DNA of 64,000 nucleotides, taken from contig NZ_CP041403.1 in assembly GCF_014844135.1 (NCBI RefSeq), forward strand, positions 372,001 to 436,000, given 5' to 3'. Source of the DNA: Arcobacter sp. FWKO B. Its GTDB lineage: Bacteria > Campylobacterota > Campylobacteria > Campylobacterales > Arcobacteraceae. Below are positions 36,114 to 46,200 of the stretch, piece by piece; position 1 is the stretch's first letter, and every line of letters begins with the position of its first letter. Under the pieces are notes generated by a model. The model was not told the DNA's origin. It made no database searches and saw nothing but the letters and a program-made list of their open reading frames with translations. The position numbers and the translations under genes were made by a program.

Positions 36114-36599
36114 CTAATTATTATTTGCTTGTGCAATAAGTCGTTCTATTTCATCACTATCTACTAAATCTTTTGTGTCATTATCACCGTTTATATGCTT
36201 TGCTGCAGGTGCTATATCAATATCCAATGCATCTAAAGTACTACCCATCATTCGATATATATCACGCATTGTGTGTATTACTCTTTCTATTTTTTGCCTA
36301 TGAATATCTTGATATTGCATTATAGACATAGTATCAAAAATAATATTTCTTATATCCTCTATAGCCTGACAAGATTCTATCGTGCCACATTCCATATGCT
36401 CAAGCTTTTCCAATACAATGTCAAGATTATCAAATATCTGAGTTGCTTTTACTTCTGATTCTTTTGTAACATCACTTAATTGTTTTACAACATGTGCTCC
36501 ATCTTGATGTTTTTGTTCATGTCCTATAGTACTTTTTGGAGTATCAATATCATCTAAATTCCCACCAGCCATCAAAGCATCCAATTCTTCTTGAGTCAT
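36114..36599 (-). CDS. CheZ-like protein with FliM-type N-terminal peptide
   Basis: 161 residues. The core SIMQYQDIHRQKIERVIHTM resembles the remote CheZ family described in Helicobacter and Campylobacter (D/Q-containing helix with FQDINRQKIERV). The N-terminus MTQEELDALMAGG imitates the SQDEIDALL motif by which FliM and FliY bind phospho-CheY; a second SDEIERLIAQ copy ends the protein. It would speed CheY-P dephosphorylation. It lies next to a flagellin but diverges from vgrG. The assignment as CheZ is inference from motif. Confidence 0.65.
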   Translation of the reverse strand: MTQEELDALMAGGNLDDIDTPKSTIGHEQKHQDGAHVVKQLSDVTKESEVKATQIFDNLDIVLEKLEHMECGTIESCQAIEDIRNIIFDTMSIMQYQDIHRQKIERVIHTMRDIYRMMGSTLDALDIDIAPAAKHINGDNDTKDLVDSDEIERLIAQANNN

Positions 36600-36723
36600 T
36601 ACTTAATCCCTTGTATTAAAATTTGTTATAAGTTTACATTAATTATTCTTAATGTTTTGTAAATCAATTAATTATTAAAAATTTACATATTCAAAATCAT
36701 AACTTTAAACTTATTTTTATACA

Positions 36724-36759
36724 CCTAATGATAAAATAACACTTTATCTTATCATTAGG
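36724..36759. promoter_or_regulatory. Inverted repeat immediately upstream of vgrG
   Basis: Perfect 11-base arms cctaatgataa and ttatcattagg with a 14-base spacer, ending seven bases before the vgrG ATG. In mRNA it would form a hairpin covering the ribosome-binding region; no Shine-Dalgarno sequence is visible between it and the ATG. It could be a regulator site, a translational hairpin or the scar of an insertion. Confidence 0.55.
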
Positions 36760-36766
36760 CATAATC

Positions 36767-38764
36767 ATGACCCATAAACTAACCAACTTCCTAAAAAACA
36801 AACCAATCCCCCAACGCATAAACGCAAGAATAAAATTCATAGGCTTAGATGACTCTATTTCTGGAGTTGGAGAAAGTGATTTTAGTGTGTATAAGTTAGA
36901 AGGATACAGTAGTGTAGATAGTTATTATAAGTTTAATATATTAATGGTTAGTGATTATGATTTGGTTATTGAGGATATTGTTGATTTGGAGTGTTGTGTT
37001 AGGGTAAGGGATGAGATTAATAGTTTAAATAAAAAAGAGATATATGGTAGAGTATTTAAGATTAAAGAATATAGTGTTGTAGGGAGTAAAAGAGTTTATG
37101 AGGTAGTACTTGTTTCACCATTACATTATCTTAGTTTAAATAAACGATATGAGATATATATGGATAAGAGTGTAAAAGATATTATTAGTATAATACTTGG
37201 AAGATACAAAGCATTACTTGGTATTGATTTGGTTTTAAAAGTAGATAATCTAAAATATCCTATAAGACACTATACTACTCAATATGCTCAAAGTGATTAT
37301 GAGTTTATTAAGATGCTTTGTGAAGAAGAAGGGTTAGTTCTTCTTAGTGATTATAGTTCAAACAATCCTTATGGTTTGGTATTATGTGAGTTAAATGAAC
37401 ATGCAGTATCTTGTGAGGGTATTGAAGCTAGTTTCTTTGCTTCTAAGAAGTTTGCCCTATCAAACTATAGTGAAGACTTCTATGACTATTTAAAACCCTC
37501 TGTAGATATGCAAACAACTCATGGTAAAAACTTAGAGTTTGATACATATAAAGACAACTCCAATACTAAACAACTAAGACATGATTTACAATATGAGATA
37601 TTAAGAGATAGATTAGAGCTATATGATGGCTCTAATGCTAAAGATTTAAAAAGATACAATGAAATAGATGCACAAAGAGGATATAGTTCTAGCATCAAAG
37701 TAGATGGTGTTAGTTATGAGTTATCTATGAGAGATGGTATAAGTGTAGTACTTAATGATACTAAACTACTTCAAGAAAAAGAAGTGATAATACTAAGTGT
37801 AGAGTATCAAGGATTCTTTCCTAATGCATTAGATGAATACAAAGAAGATGATAAAGATAAAACACAATACTTTGTACAATTTAGCTCTATTGTAAAAGAC
37901 CATATATATAGACCATATAAAACTATTACTAAACCAAGAATAAGTAGTGTACAAACAGCTATAGTATCCAAAGGGGATAATAATACTAAAGATAGTGCAA
38001 ATGAGATAGATGTCAATCATCTTGGTGAAATAAGAGTTATAATGCACTTTGATTATAATAGACCAACAAGCTGTTATATTCCACTAAGTAATATCTATAG
38101 TGGAGACAATTATGGAGCAAGGTTTCTTCCTAGAGTTAATTCTGAAGTAATAGTAAGTTATATCAATGGTGACATAGATAGACCTATTATAATAGGAAGT
38201 TTACACAATGGTGAAAATAAAATACCCTATCCTCTTCCCCAAACTAAAACTCAAAGCTATATAAAAACACAAACTACTCCACAATATCAAGACAAAGAAG
38301 GATACAACGAAATACTATTTGAAGATAAACCAAATAATGAACAACTTAACCTAAGAGCACAAAAAGACCATAGCGTACTAGTACTCAATAACTCTAACGA
38401 AACAATACAAAACAATAAAACAAAGTTTGTTCAAAATAATGAAAAAAACACAATAAAAGGAAACCAAACAACCCATATACATAAAAACAAATCTGAAACT
38501 ATCAATATAGCTAGTGACCTTACCATTGGAGCAGGATATCAAGTGAGTGTAGGTGCTGGGAAGAATGAGAGTGTTGGGGGGAGTTCTACGGAGCAGGTGG
38601 GTGTAATAAAACATACTACAGTTGGACAAAGATATGAGATAAAAGTAGGAAATAGTAGTATTGTTATGACTAGTGATGGGAAGATAATCATACAGGGTTC
38701 ACAAGTAGCAGTAATAGGCAGTAAACATGTGGAAATCAAAAGTGAACTAGTGGATATAAACTAA
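36767..38764 (+). CDS. vgrG: Type VI secretion spike protein VgrG
   Basis: 665 residues. The N-terminal gp27-like part includes YKVEGY-type strands and RHYTTQYAQSDYEFIKMLCE with EEEGLVLL; the gp5 OB-fold region holds HLGEIRVIMHFDYNRPTS and ARFLPRVNSEVIVSYINGDI with RPIIIGSLHNGEN; then comes a repeated beta-helix. There is no extra C-terminal effector domain, so it acts as a carrier. The next gene (DUF2169) overlaps its stop by one base. Its first 91 bases are duplicated at 58979 in a fossil copy. Confidence 0.95.
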   Translation: MTHKLTNFLKNKPIPQRINARIKFIGLDDSISGVGESDFSVYKLEGYSSVDSYYKFNILMVSDYDLVIEDIVDLECCVRVRDEINSLNKKEIYGRVFKIKEYSVVGSKRVYEVVLVSPLHYLSLNKRYEIYMDKSVKDIISIILGRYKALLGIDLVLKVDNLKYPIRHYTTQYAQSDYEFIKMLCEEEGLVLLSDYSSNNPYGLVLCELNEHAVSCEGIEASFFASKKFALSNYSEDFYDYLKPSVDMQTTHGKNLEFDTYKDNSNTKQLRHDLQYEILRDRLELYDGSNAKDLKRYNEIDAQRGYSSSIKVDGVSYELSMRDGISVVLNDTKLLQEKEVIILSVEYQGFFPNALDEYKEDDKDKTQYFVQFSSIVKDHIYRPYKTITKPRISSVQTAIVSKGDNNTKDSANEIDVNHLGEIRVIMHFDYNRPTSCYIPLSNIYSGDNYGARFLPRVNSEVIVSYINGDIDRPIIIGSLHNGENKIPYPLPQTKTQSYIKTQTTPQYQDKEGYNEILFEDKPNNEQLNLRAQKDHSVLVLNNSNETIQNNKTKFVQNNEKNTIKGNQTTHIHKNKSETINIASDLTIGAGYQVSVGAGKNESVGGSSTEQVGVIKHTTVGQRYEIKVGNSSIVMTSDGKIIIQGSQVAVIGSKHVEIKSELVDIN

Positions 38765-39822
38765 TGAATTTCAAAAATCATACCCCATTTAGTGCGTTTG
38801 CTTGGGAAAATCATGATAACAACAAGCAAACATATATCACTTCAGTTTGTAGAATAAAACTTACTATATCATATAAGAAAGATAATGAATTATTGGAATT
38901 GAAACTAGATAAAAATCAAGGGGATTTATTCGACAAAGATATATTTTTTGATGATTCAAATGAGAAAGAACTAAGATATTCAACAGACTATATACCATTT
39001 AAACCTATGGCTGATATTATCATAAATGCAAACTCATACTCAAAGATTGCATTACCTATGTGGAGCTGTGGGGTTAAAGTATTTTCCCAAAGTAATAAAA
39101 TGATACTTGAAAAAAATCTTATTGTTAGTGGTCAAAGAAATTGGATAAAAAAGCCAATCGTAGGATGGGAACTAGAAAATCCAACAAAATGTGATAAAGT
39201 ACCACTTAGATATAGCCTAGCTTATGGTGGAGAAATTACAAAAGATGAGGAAATAATATCATCATATCCATACAATCCTATCGGTATTGGTCTTGTGGAC
39301 AAAAACCATCCATCGCATATCATAAAAGCTCCACAAATCTATGAAGCCAAACTACCTATAAATCCAGATGTGCCATATGAAATTTTATCATATGAAGGGT
39401 TTGGTAATATTGATAGAAGCTGGGAGGATAGATTTGTGTTTGGTGGCACATATGATGATAACTGGATAAAAAATCAAAGTCCATTTTTGCCTCTTGATTT
39501 TGACTATAGATTTTATCAGACATCCCATCCAGACATGAGACTAAAAGAATATATACAACCCTTTACTACTGTGGTATTAGAAAACCTATTACCCAATGCA
39601 TCTATAGCAAAAATAATAATCCCACCCTACACTCCCATATCAAAAACAACAACCAATACACAAGAAAATATCTCATCAATGAATCTAGACACCCTACTCA
39701 TAGACATAGATTCACAAAATCCTAATGATTGGTGTATTTACTTATCTTACAGAAGCAGAATAAAATTTGATGAAGATGTAATTTCTAGTGAAATATTTTT
39801 AGAAACATCAAGGGATAGTTAG
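38764..39822 (+). CDS. DUF2169 protein, T6SS effector adaptor
   Basis: 352 residues. It starts with NHTPFSAFAWENHDNNKQTY and contains KPMADIIINANSYSK, GQRNWIKKP, VPLRYSLAYGGEI and ENPYNPIG-like YPYNPIGIGLVDK, all typical of DUF2169, a domain fixed next to vgrG and PAAR/Rhs effectors. The family is thought to help load effectors on the spike. The start overlaps the vgrG stop. It ends before the effector array, consistent with serving the Rhs protein downstream. Confidence 0.85.
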   Translation: MNFKNHTPFSAFAWENHDNNKQTYITSVCRIKLTISYKKDNELLELKLDKNQGDLFDKDIFFDDSNEKELRYSTDYIPFKPMADIIINANSYSKIALPMWSCGVKVFSQSNKMILEKNLIVSGQRNWIKKPIVGWELENPTKCDKVPLRYSLAYGGEITKDEEIISSYPYNPIGIGLVDKNHPSHIIKAPQIYEAKLPINPDVPYEILSYEGFGNIDRSWEDRFVFGGTYDDNWIKNQSPFLPLDFDYRFYQTSHPDMRLKEYIQPFTTVVLENLLPNASIAKIIIPPYTPISKTTTNTQENISSMNLDTLLIDIDSQNPNDWCIYLSYRSRIKFDEDVISSEIFLETSRDS

Positions 39823-39827
39823 TACAC

Positions 39828-39863
39828 ATGAAAAAGATAATTAATAAAAGGATGATGGCATAA
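39828..39863 (+). pseudogene. Micro-ORF remnant of an effector gene
   Basis: Eleven codons, MKKIINKRMMA, ending in TAATG with the next gene. The start resembles the 5' end of the truncated lipase gene (MKKINKI at 40600); the end resembles the tail DERMVG/DERMVA of the two truncated effectors. It looks like an effector whose whole middle has been deleted, leaving only start and tail. Too short to be certain. Confidence 0.4.
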
Positions 39864-40600
39864 TGAGCGGATTGATAATATTTCCTATATTTATAGTATA
39901 TGTTGGGGTTGGTGTTTTGATATTGAATTTTATATTAAAACTATTTAAAAAACAGATTGCAAAAGTATGGATAATTTTAATAGTTGTAGTTTTTCCATTT
40001 TGGGATGTTATAGCTGGTTATGGGATATTGGGCATAATAAAACTTACTGCCAAACCAACTATTTATGAATATCCACAAAGAGATGAGGATGGAAGGATTG
40101 AGAGTGTTGGGGAGAGTTTGACAAGAGGCTTTGTTAGTACTGAAACTTTATCGGATAGTCAAAGATTAAATAATTTCAAAAAAAAGTTCAATAATAAGAT
40201 TAGTGATTTTATTGAATTTAATTCTGATGTATATGATGAGGATAATAAAAGACTGATTGTGAAAATTAATTTTAAACAAAATGATAAACCATATGAGATT
40301 ATAGAACAATCTCAAGCAAGGTATATTGGGAAATTCATTACAGATGTTGAAGATACTACATTTTTAGGATTTGGTATTGATAAATCCATAGTAGAAATAC
40401 ACGATACAAAGGAAAATAAGATTATAGCAATAGCTCCTACTATTGGTGTAAGTACAAATCTCTACATGGAATGGGTACGCCAAAAAATCTTTTTTTTAGT
40501 AAGTAGTGGAGGTGGCAGAGCTATGATATATATAGATTCCATTGTAACGGCACAAGAATTGAGAAAAGAATTATTTACAGATATAAAAGGTATTAGATAA
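39863..40600 (+). CDS. Putative membrane immunity-like protein
   Basis: 245 residues. There are two N-terminal membrane helices, FPIFIVYVGVGVLILNFILKL and WIILIVVVFPFWDVIAGYGILGII, then a soluble domain with TKPTIYEYPQRDEDGRIESV and a beta-rich end. I do not recognise a family. It starts in a TAATG overlap with the micro-ORF and ends in a TAATG overlap with the lipase-like gene. Its place after an effector remnant suggests an immunity protein retained after its toxin was lost; this is inference. Confidence 0.6.
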   Translation: MSGLIIFPIFIVYVGVGVLILNFILKLFKKQIAKVWIILIVVVFPFWDVIAGYGILGIIKLTAKPTIYEYPQRDEDGRIESVGESLTRGFVSTETLSDSQRLNNFKKKFNNKISDFIEFNSDVYDEDNKRLIVKINFKQNDKPYEIIEQSQARYIGKFITDVEDTTFLGFGIDKSIVEIHDTKENKIIAIAPTIGVSTNLYMEWVRQKIFFLVSSGGGRAMIYIDSIVTAQELRKELFTDIKGIR

Positions 40601-41196
40601 TGAAAAAGATAAATAAAATATTAGACTATGGCCTTTTGGCGGAATTATCTTATCTTAGACTTGAAAGTAGATACTATCAACAAATTAATTTTGACGGAGA
40701 TATAAATAAAGTTCTTTATACTAATGAAGGTCTAAAAGATTACTTCAAAGCCACAGAAGAAACAATTGAAAAATCATTAGAAAAAAATATCATCAAATCC
40801 AAAAACGAACAAACCTTTACAGATAAATTCAAAGAAGTATATGAAACTGTAGATAAATACCGTGATATCCAACCAGACAGAGTAAACACAATGATAAGTT
40901 TATTAGATAGATACACAATAAAAGATTTTAGTAGTGATGATGGATGGCTTGGTTCTGATTTTCAGGGAATGCTTTTAGAGGAAAATAATACTGGGAAATA
41001 CATAATAGCTTTTAGAGGTACTTCAAGTATCAAAGATGCGTTAGTTGATATTGCTATTGCAAAGATTACTGTGAATCATAATTTCCAATACAATGAAGCC
41101 ATTGAGTTTGTAAACCTTATGATGAGAAAGCATGGTATTGAAAAAAATAATCTAACATTTAATGATATGATTATTGATGAAAGGATGGTGGGGTGA
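40600..41196 (+). pseudogene. Lipase-like T6SS effector truncated before its catalytic serine
   Basis: 198 residues. YGLLAELSYLRLE at the start, then DGWLGSDFQGMLLEENNTGK and IIAFRGTSSIKDALVDI, match the N-terminal half of class-3 lipases (Mbeg1-like). The next element in such lipases is a strand and the GHSLGG nucleophile elbow, expected right after HGIEKNNLTF; here the protein instead ends NDMIIDERMVG. The reading frame is open and the gene is coupled to the next one, so a truncated protein is probably made, but it lacks Ser, Asp and His of the triad and should be inactive. The tail is shared with 41692-42750. Confidence 0.65.
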
Positions 41197-41209
41197 TGGA
41201 TGATATAAA
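41149..41209. repeat. Shared effector-tail repeat, copy 1
   Basis: 61 bases identical at 57 positions to 42703-42763. It spans the last codons of the truncated lipase and the ribosome site and start of the following membrane gene. Confidence 0.85.
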
Positions 41210-41711
41210 AAAAGATATTACACTTGAAGAAAAGAATGAAGATAAGATATTATTGGAAGTGACATATAATCCTATTGGTAGGATTTTTGCTTTTTTATTT
41301 TATTTAATGATATTTACATTTGGACTAGCCTTAATAATTTATGACCATTATATAAGTATTGCCATTGGCATTATATCAATATTAATTGGTACTTATTTTG
41401 GGCTTGGTATTTTAAACTTTAAAAAATTAGTATTCTATAATGATAGAGTATCTTACTATAGAAATATATTCATAAATAATAACAATCCAAAAGAAATCTC
41501 CTACAATGAACTAAACTATGTAAGCTTAACCAATGGTAGATATGTAGGTGGTTCACTAAGCTTTAATATGCTTAAGCCATTTGGAGAAAAAACAATATCT
41601 TTCCAAATAGATTTATTACCAATTAGCAATAAAACACTTATGAAAATAAAAAAAATATTAGTAGAAAAAAAAGTTATAGAAAAGGATGCTCATGTCTGGG
41701 ATTACGACTAA
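41196..41711 (+). CDS. Membrane protein, possible immunity partner
   Basis: 171 residues. Two membrane helices, AFLFYLMIFTFGLALIIYDH and ISIAIGIISILIGTYFGLGI, are followed by a beta-rich region with LVFYNDRVSYYRNIF and ISYNELNYVSLTNG resembling a bacterial PH-like domain. It shares this plan and its start context with the protein at 42750-43223, so the two are likely distant paralogues. The ATG at 41196 lies in a TGATG overlap with the lipase-like gene. Candidate immunity protein for that effector; not proven. Confidence 0.6.
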   Translation: MDDIKKDITLEEKNEDKILLEVTYNPIGRIFAFLFYLMIFTFGLALIIYDHYISIAIGIISILIGTYFGLGILNFKKLVFYNDRVSYYRNIFINNNNPKEISYNELNYVSLTNGRYVGGSLSFNMLKPFGEKTISFQIDLLPISNKTLMKIKKILVEKKVIEKDAHVWDYD

Positions 41712-42750
41712 TACAGTAAACACTCAAGTAGCAATATATGAGGTAAAAGAATCAAGTGCAAACATAGCTTTAGTTTCTTTTAGTGGATATTTGGCTTTTA
41801 GCGGAACAATGGCGGCAGAATTTACAAAAAAAAGTATAGCTGGTAAAACAATATCTACTATATTTTCTGTAACGGATGGTGTAATTAATTGTGCTTTTGA
41901 TGCTAATATGAATCCTGATAAAAGTCTTGGTGAACTTGTAGGTATGCAGGTGGCTGGTTTTGGTGCAGGTAAATTAGGTTCAATAATTGGAGAGCAGACT
42001 GGTCTTCAATTGACCAGAACAACAGCAGGTATTATAACAAGAAGCCTAGGAACAAGAATAATAGCTGGAGCAGCAGGTGGAGCTGTGGCTGGTCCTGTGG
42101 GGGCTGTAGTTGGTGCTGTTTTGGGTGCTGTTTTATGGGGAATGTATGGTGAAGATTTATACAATAAAGCTAAAGAAAAAGTTGGTGAGTTAGGATTGAA
42201 TCTAAATCCAGATAATATAGACATAGCTGATAAGTATTTTGCACAAAGACCAAAAAACATCTCTACACTTCATGGAAACAACAAATCATCTCTTAGCTTA
42301 GCAGTAGAACAAAGTAATCATACTTTACAATCAAATCCAAAATCAATCTTAGAAACTATAGATAACTATGACAATAAATTAGAAGAAGATTTAAAACATA
42401 TAGAAATATATTTATCACAAATAATAGTCCAATATGAGCTAAACTCTCTTTCAGGCTTAGAATCCAAAGCAAACTTCGGAGCAAGGCAAGATAGTAAGTA
42501 CAAGGTTGTTAGTACTAGTCCTAGTGTCAACAAGACTCCAAGGGGGAGTAGTACTCCAGATATATCATATGATGTGCAAGAAATAATCATATCATTAAAT
42601 ACTATCTTTTATCCATACTCATCGTTATATAAAAAAAGTATTTCGTCATTTAGTTCACTAAACTCCAACAATACTTTTTTTAAAAGCCTTGATTATGAAG
42701 AAAATCTAACATTTACTGATATGGTTATTGATGAAAGGATGGTGGCGTGA
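41692..42750 (+). pseudogene. Chimeric, truncated Rhs-type effector
   Basis: 352 residues. N-terminal residues 20-150 are glycine/alanine-rich with likely membrane helices (AAGGAVAGPVGAVVGAVLGA), as in T6SS Rhs pre-domains. A soluble helical region then leads into SKANFGARQDSKYKVVSTSP, the DUF4150/PAAR entry also found in the big Rhs gene. After SYDVQE the homology stops and 57 residues of different sequence follow, ending in LTFTDMVIDERMVA, the tail of the truncated lipase. So the PAAR, Rhs core and toxin are missing. The start at 41692 has AAAGG close before it. Confidence 0.7.
42455..42582. repeat. PAAR-entry repeat, copy 1
   Basis: 128 bases closely similar to 44192-44319 in the large Rhs gene. 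It encodes the linker into the DUF4150/PAAR domain. The homology ends exactly where the chimeric gene departs. Confidence 0.9.
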
Positions 42751-42763
42751 TGGAAGATATAAA
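42703..42763. repeat. Shared effector-tail repeat, copy 2
   Basis: Second copy of the 61-base tail repeat. It covers the end of the chimeric effector, the AAGGA ribosome site and the start of the next membrane gene. Confidence 0.85.
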
Positions 42764-43223
42764 TTTTTGTATAAAGTATTTAGAAGATAAAACAAGAATA
42801 AGTCTTAAAATCATTGGTTTATTGATAATGTCATTAATTTATAGTTTTATTTTAGTACGCAATATTGAGAAAACACTAGAAGACAATTTATTATTATTTT
42901 TTATCATTGTTTATTTTTTCATAATAGTTATACATCATTTTTACACCATAATCCACCGCCTAATTTCTTATGATGAAATCTGTATCAATGGTGACTATTT
43001 TATTGTTAAAAAAAATGGTCACATAAAAAGTAAAACATTAATTTCAAATACAATATTTGAGTCATATGTTTTTTTTGCTTCTATGACTGGTTTAGCTTAT
43101 ATTACTATTTATGATACTAGTAATGAAAAGAAAAAACTGCTTTTCCACTATAAGGAGGATGAGATTTCCAAAGAAGAACACATATTGTTAAAAGAAATAT
43201 TTAAAAGCCAAATAAAGGACTAA
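42750..43223 (+). CDS. Small membrane protein, possible immunity partner
   Basis: 157 residues. Two membrane helices, IIGLLIMSLIYSFILV and LLLFFIIVYFFIIVIHHFYTI, precede a beta-rich segment, ICINGDYFIVKKNGHIKSKT. Architecture and start (MEDINF against MDDIKK) resemble the protein at 41196-41711. Its ATG overlaps the chimeric effector stop (TGATG). Probably an immunity gene inherited with a toxin that has since been lost. Confidence 0.6.
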   Translation: MEDINFCIKYLEDKTRISLKIIGLLIMSLIYSFILVRNIEKTLEDNLLLFFIIVYFFIIVIHHFYTIIHRLISYDEICINGDYFIVKKNGHIKSKTLISNTIFESYVFFASMTGLAYITIYDTSNEKKKLLFHYKEDEISKEEHILLKEIFKSQIKD

Positions 43224-43225
43224 TA

Positions 43226-46200
43226 ATGTCATTCCATACTCCAATTGAAATTAAAAAAGAAAGCATTAGTGAAATACCAGCCATTTACTATAGTAGCACT
43301 GCATATCTTGTTGATAAAATTGATAATATAGCATCAAAACTTATGGCAAAAGCTACTTTTCCAGGAGGTACAGCTATTGCAATGGCAATAAATATAGTTG
43401 CAGATCCTAAGAACAAAGGTAAAGTTATTGTATCAACAACATTAGCAAGTGGTGCAATATTTTATATAGCAGGAGCTAAATTAACTACATTAGTCATTGA
43501 AGCTATTGTTGCATCTGCAATGATGGCATTAGGAATAACTGCGACACCAATTATAATTACTTTGGTATCAGCAGTAAGTTTGGCAATTGTAGCTACAATT
43601 GCTGGTAGTGAGTTATATGATATTATCTATAATGAATTGAAAGACATAGAATCTAAATATAGAAACTTAACAGAAACAGATATCTTTACACTATACGCAA
43701 AAGGCAAAGTTACACAAGAAGAACTTACTTTAATCTTGGAAGCTTTTGAACAAAATAAAACCATCAGTTGCCTTGAGCCATACGAAGAACTTAAAACTTT
43801 AAGACATATTACAAATATAGAAAATGAATATCTTGCTTCATATATAAAAGTAAACAAACCAAACAACAAAGTACAAATCAAAGATAAAGATATACAAGAA
43901 GTAAAACAAATCACAAAAGAAATACTTAAAGAAGACACAAACAACACCCTTAAAAAACACGACATAAACATAATAACCACAAATGATGGTGAAGAATATA
44001 CTGTTATGAAAAAACAACTTATTGATTATCTATCTAGGAAAAAAGGTAGTAATACTCAAGATGTATATAACTATGATTTCAATAGTTTTATAAGAAAAGA
44101 AGATAGACTAGGAGAAGGTGAGGAGTTTTTACTTATAAAACCTACAGAGTATCTACAATTTCCACTTATTCATTCTATTTATTCCCTCCAAGGCTTACAA
44201 TCCAAAGCAAACTTCGGAGCAAGGCAAGATAGTAAATACAAGGTTGTTAGTACTAGTCCTAGTGTAAATAAGACTCCAAGGGGTAGTAGTACTCCTGCTA
44301 TATCATATGATGTACAAGAGGATTTGGGTGGGGCTAGCAATGTGAGTACTAGTGTATTTTTTAATTCTAAGGGGGCTTATGTAAAAAATAGCAATTCTAC
44401 CAAAGTCACGGGGGATGAGAAAGGGACTAAAAAGGGGGTAAAATCTGGAACTCTTAGTGCCCAGTCTGATCCGCTGGAACATTCTTCTAGTGTATTTATC
44501 AATGGACAAGAAGTGATAAGGGTAAATGATGTGCAGTATATGCAAGGGAGGAATACTGTAGGCAAGGTAGTAAGTGATGAAAGTGGTCAAAAGCCTGCTA
44601 TTAGTGATGATGGGGAGATTGTAGGGACACTCAAAAAAGCTACTACTTCTCCTATGATTAATAAAAACAAACCATCTAACAATACATCTAAAACTGGAGA
44701 ACTTGGAAGCTTTAGGGGGTCACCTGTGATACTAAAAAGTGGTATGTCTTATGTATCTCATAGTGATATCATACTAAGGAGCATAATAGATATAAATCTT
44801 TCAAGAGTATATATAAATGATGATTATAGTGGTAGCTTTGGGAGGGGTTGGAGACTAGGATATGATAATAGGTTTGTAAATACCAAAGATAATATATTTA
44901 CACTTCATACTACAGAGGGACTAGAATATAGATTTGAGATGGTTGATGGTGAGTTTAGGGATATGGATAATCTTGGGGTTGTGGTATCTGCTTATAATGA
45001 TACTTATACTATATCCTATCAAGATAAAACCACCCATACATATCACTCCTCAAAACTCATACAAATAAAAGATAAAAATGGTAATTGTTTGGAGTTTATT
45101 TATGATAAGAACTTTTTACTAACTCAAATCATAAGCAATAAAGCATCACTTGATATCACATACAACCATAAAGGTTTTATTCATAAGATACAAGACCATA
45201 GTGATAGAATATTTGTCTATAGCTATGACAAACATGACAATCTTATCCAAGTAACATATCCAAATAAAACAACACTAAAGTATAACTACTCCAAAACTCT
45301 CTCAAATCAATACTATCTTAGTGAAACTATCAACCAACTAGATTTAATTACCCTTAGTTTTACATATGATACCAACAACAAAGTACAAAGCTATACTACA
45401 CCTAGCGAATCTTACACTTATGCTTATGAGCCAAATCGTATCATAAAAACTAGTAGTACTAATGAAAGGACATTTTATAAGATTGATAACTTTGGTGCTA
45501 TAGTGGCTATTACTTATGCGGATAAAACAACAGCAAATGAAGACTATGATATAGATACAAATAGCTCTTGGATAAAAGATAGAGCAAATAAAAAGTCATT
45601 TTACAAATATGATGAGAAAAATAGAATAATCATCTCTCAAACAGCCATAAATCAAGATATAGTTTATGATTATATGGATGATACTAAATTTGTCAGTAAA
45701 CAAAATTCAAACAATAAAATCACTTCATACCAATATGATGATAAATATAATCTTTGCCAAATAAATCATCCCAACTTGACACAAGACATATACACTTATG
45801 ATAAATATGGCAATATTTTAACACACACAAACCAATCAAACCTTACGACAACATACTCCTACAATGACTTTGGACAAATCACATCCATAACAGATATCAA
45901 TAACAATACAATTTACTATGAATATGATGAATTAGCAAGGGTTGTATCATATGTGAATAGCCATGGTATCATAGAAGTATATAAATATGATTTGTTAGAT
46001 AATATTACTCATGTATATAAAAATGGATTGCTGTTTGTAGCATTTGGTTATGACAAGGCAAATAGACTTCTAAGTATAAGTGACCATATGGGAAATTCAT
46101 CTTATTTCAAATATGACAACTTTGTACTAAGTCATATAACCCATCCAAACCAAACTACTACAAACTTCACCTTCTCAAAAGATAAAACAACCATTACCTT

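Noticed and set aside
38574-38582. G-rich run in vgrG as a possible phase-variable tract
   Set aside because: The run is only about six G bases and lies in a repetitive beta-helix region; too short to claim slippage.
42006-42260. Antisense open frame within the glycine/alanine-rich region of the chimeric effector
   Set aside because: It mirrors the Gly/Ala codons of the sense gene, has no ribosome site and no recognisable protein features.
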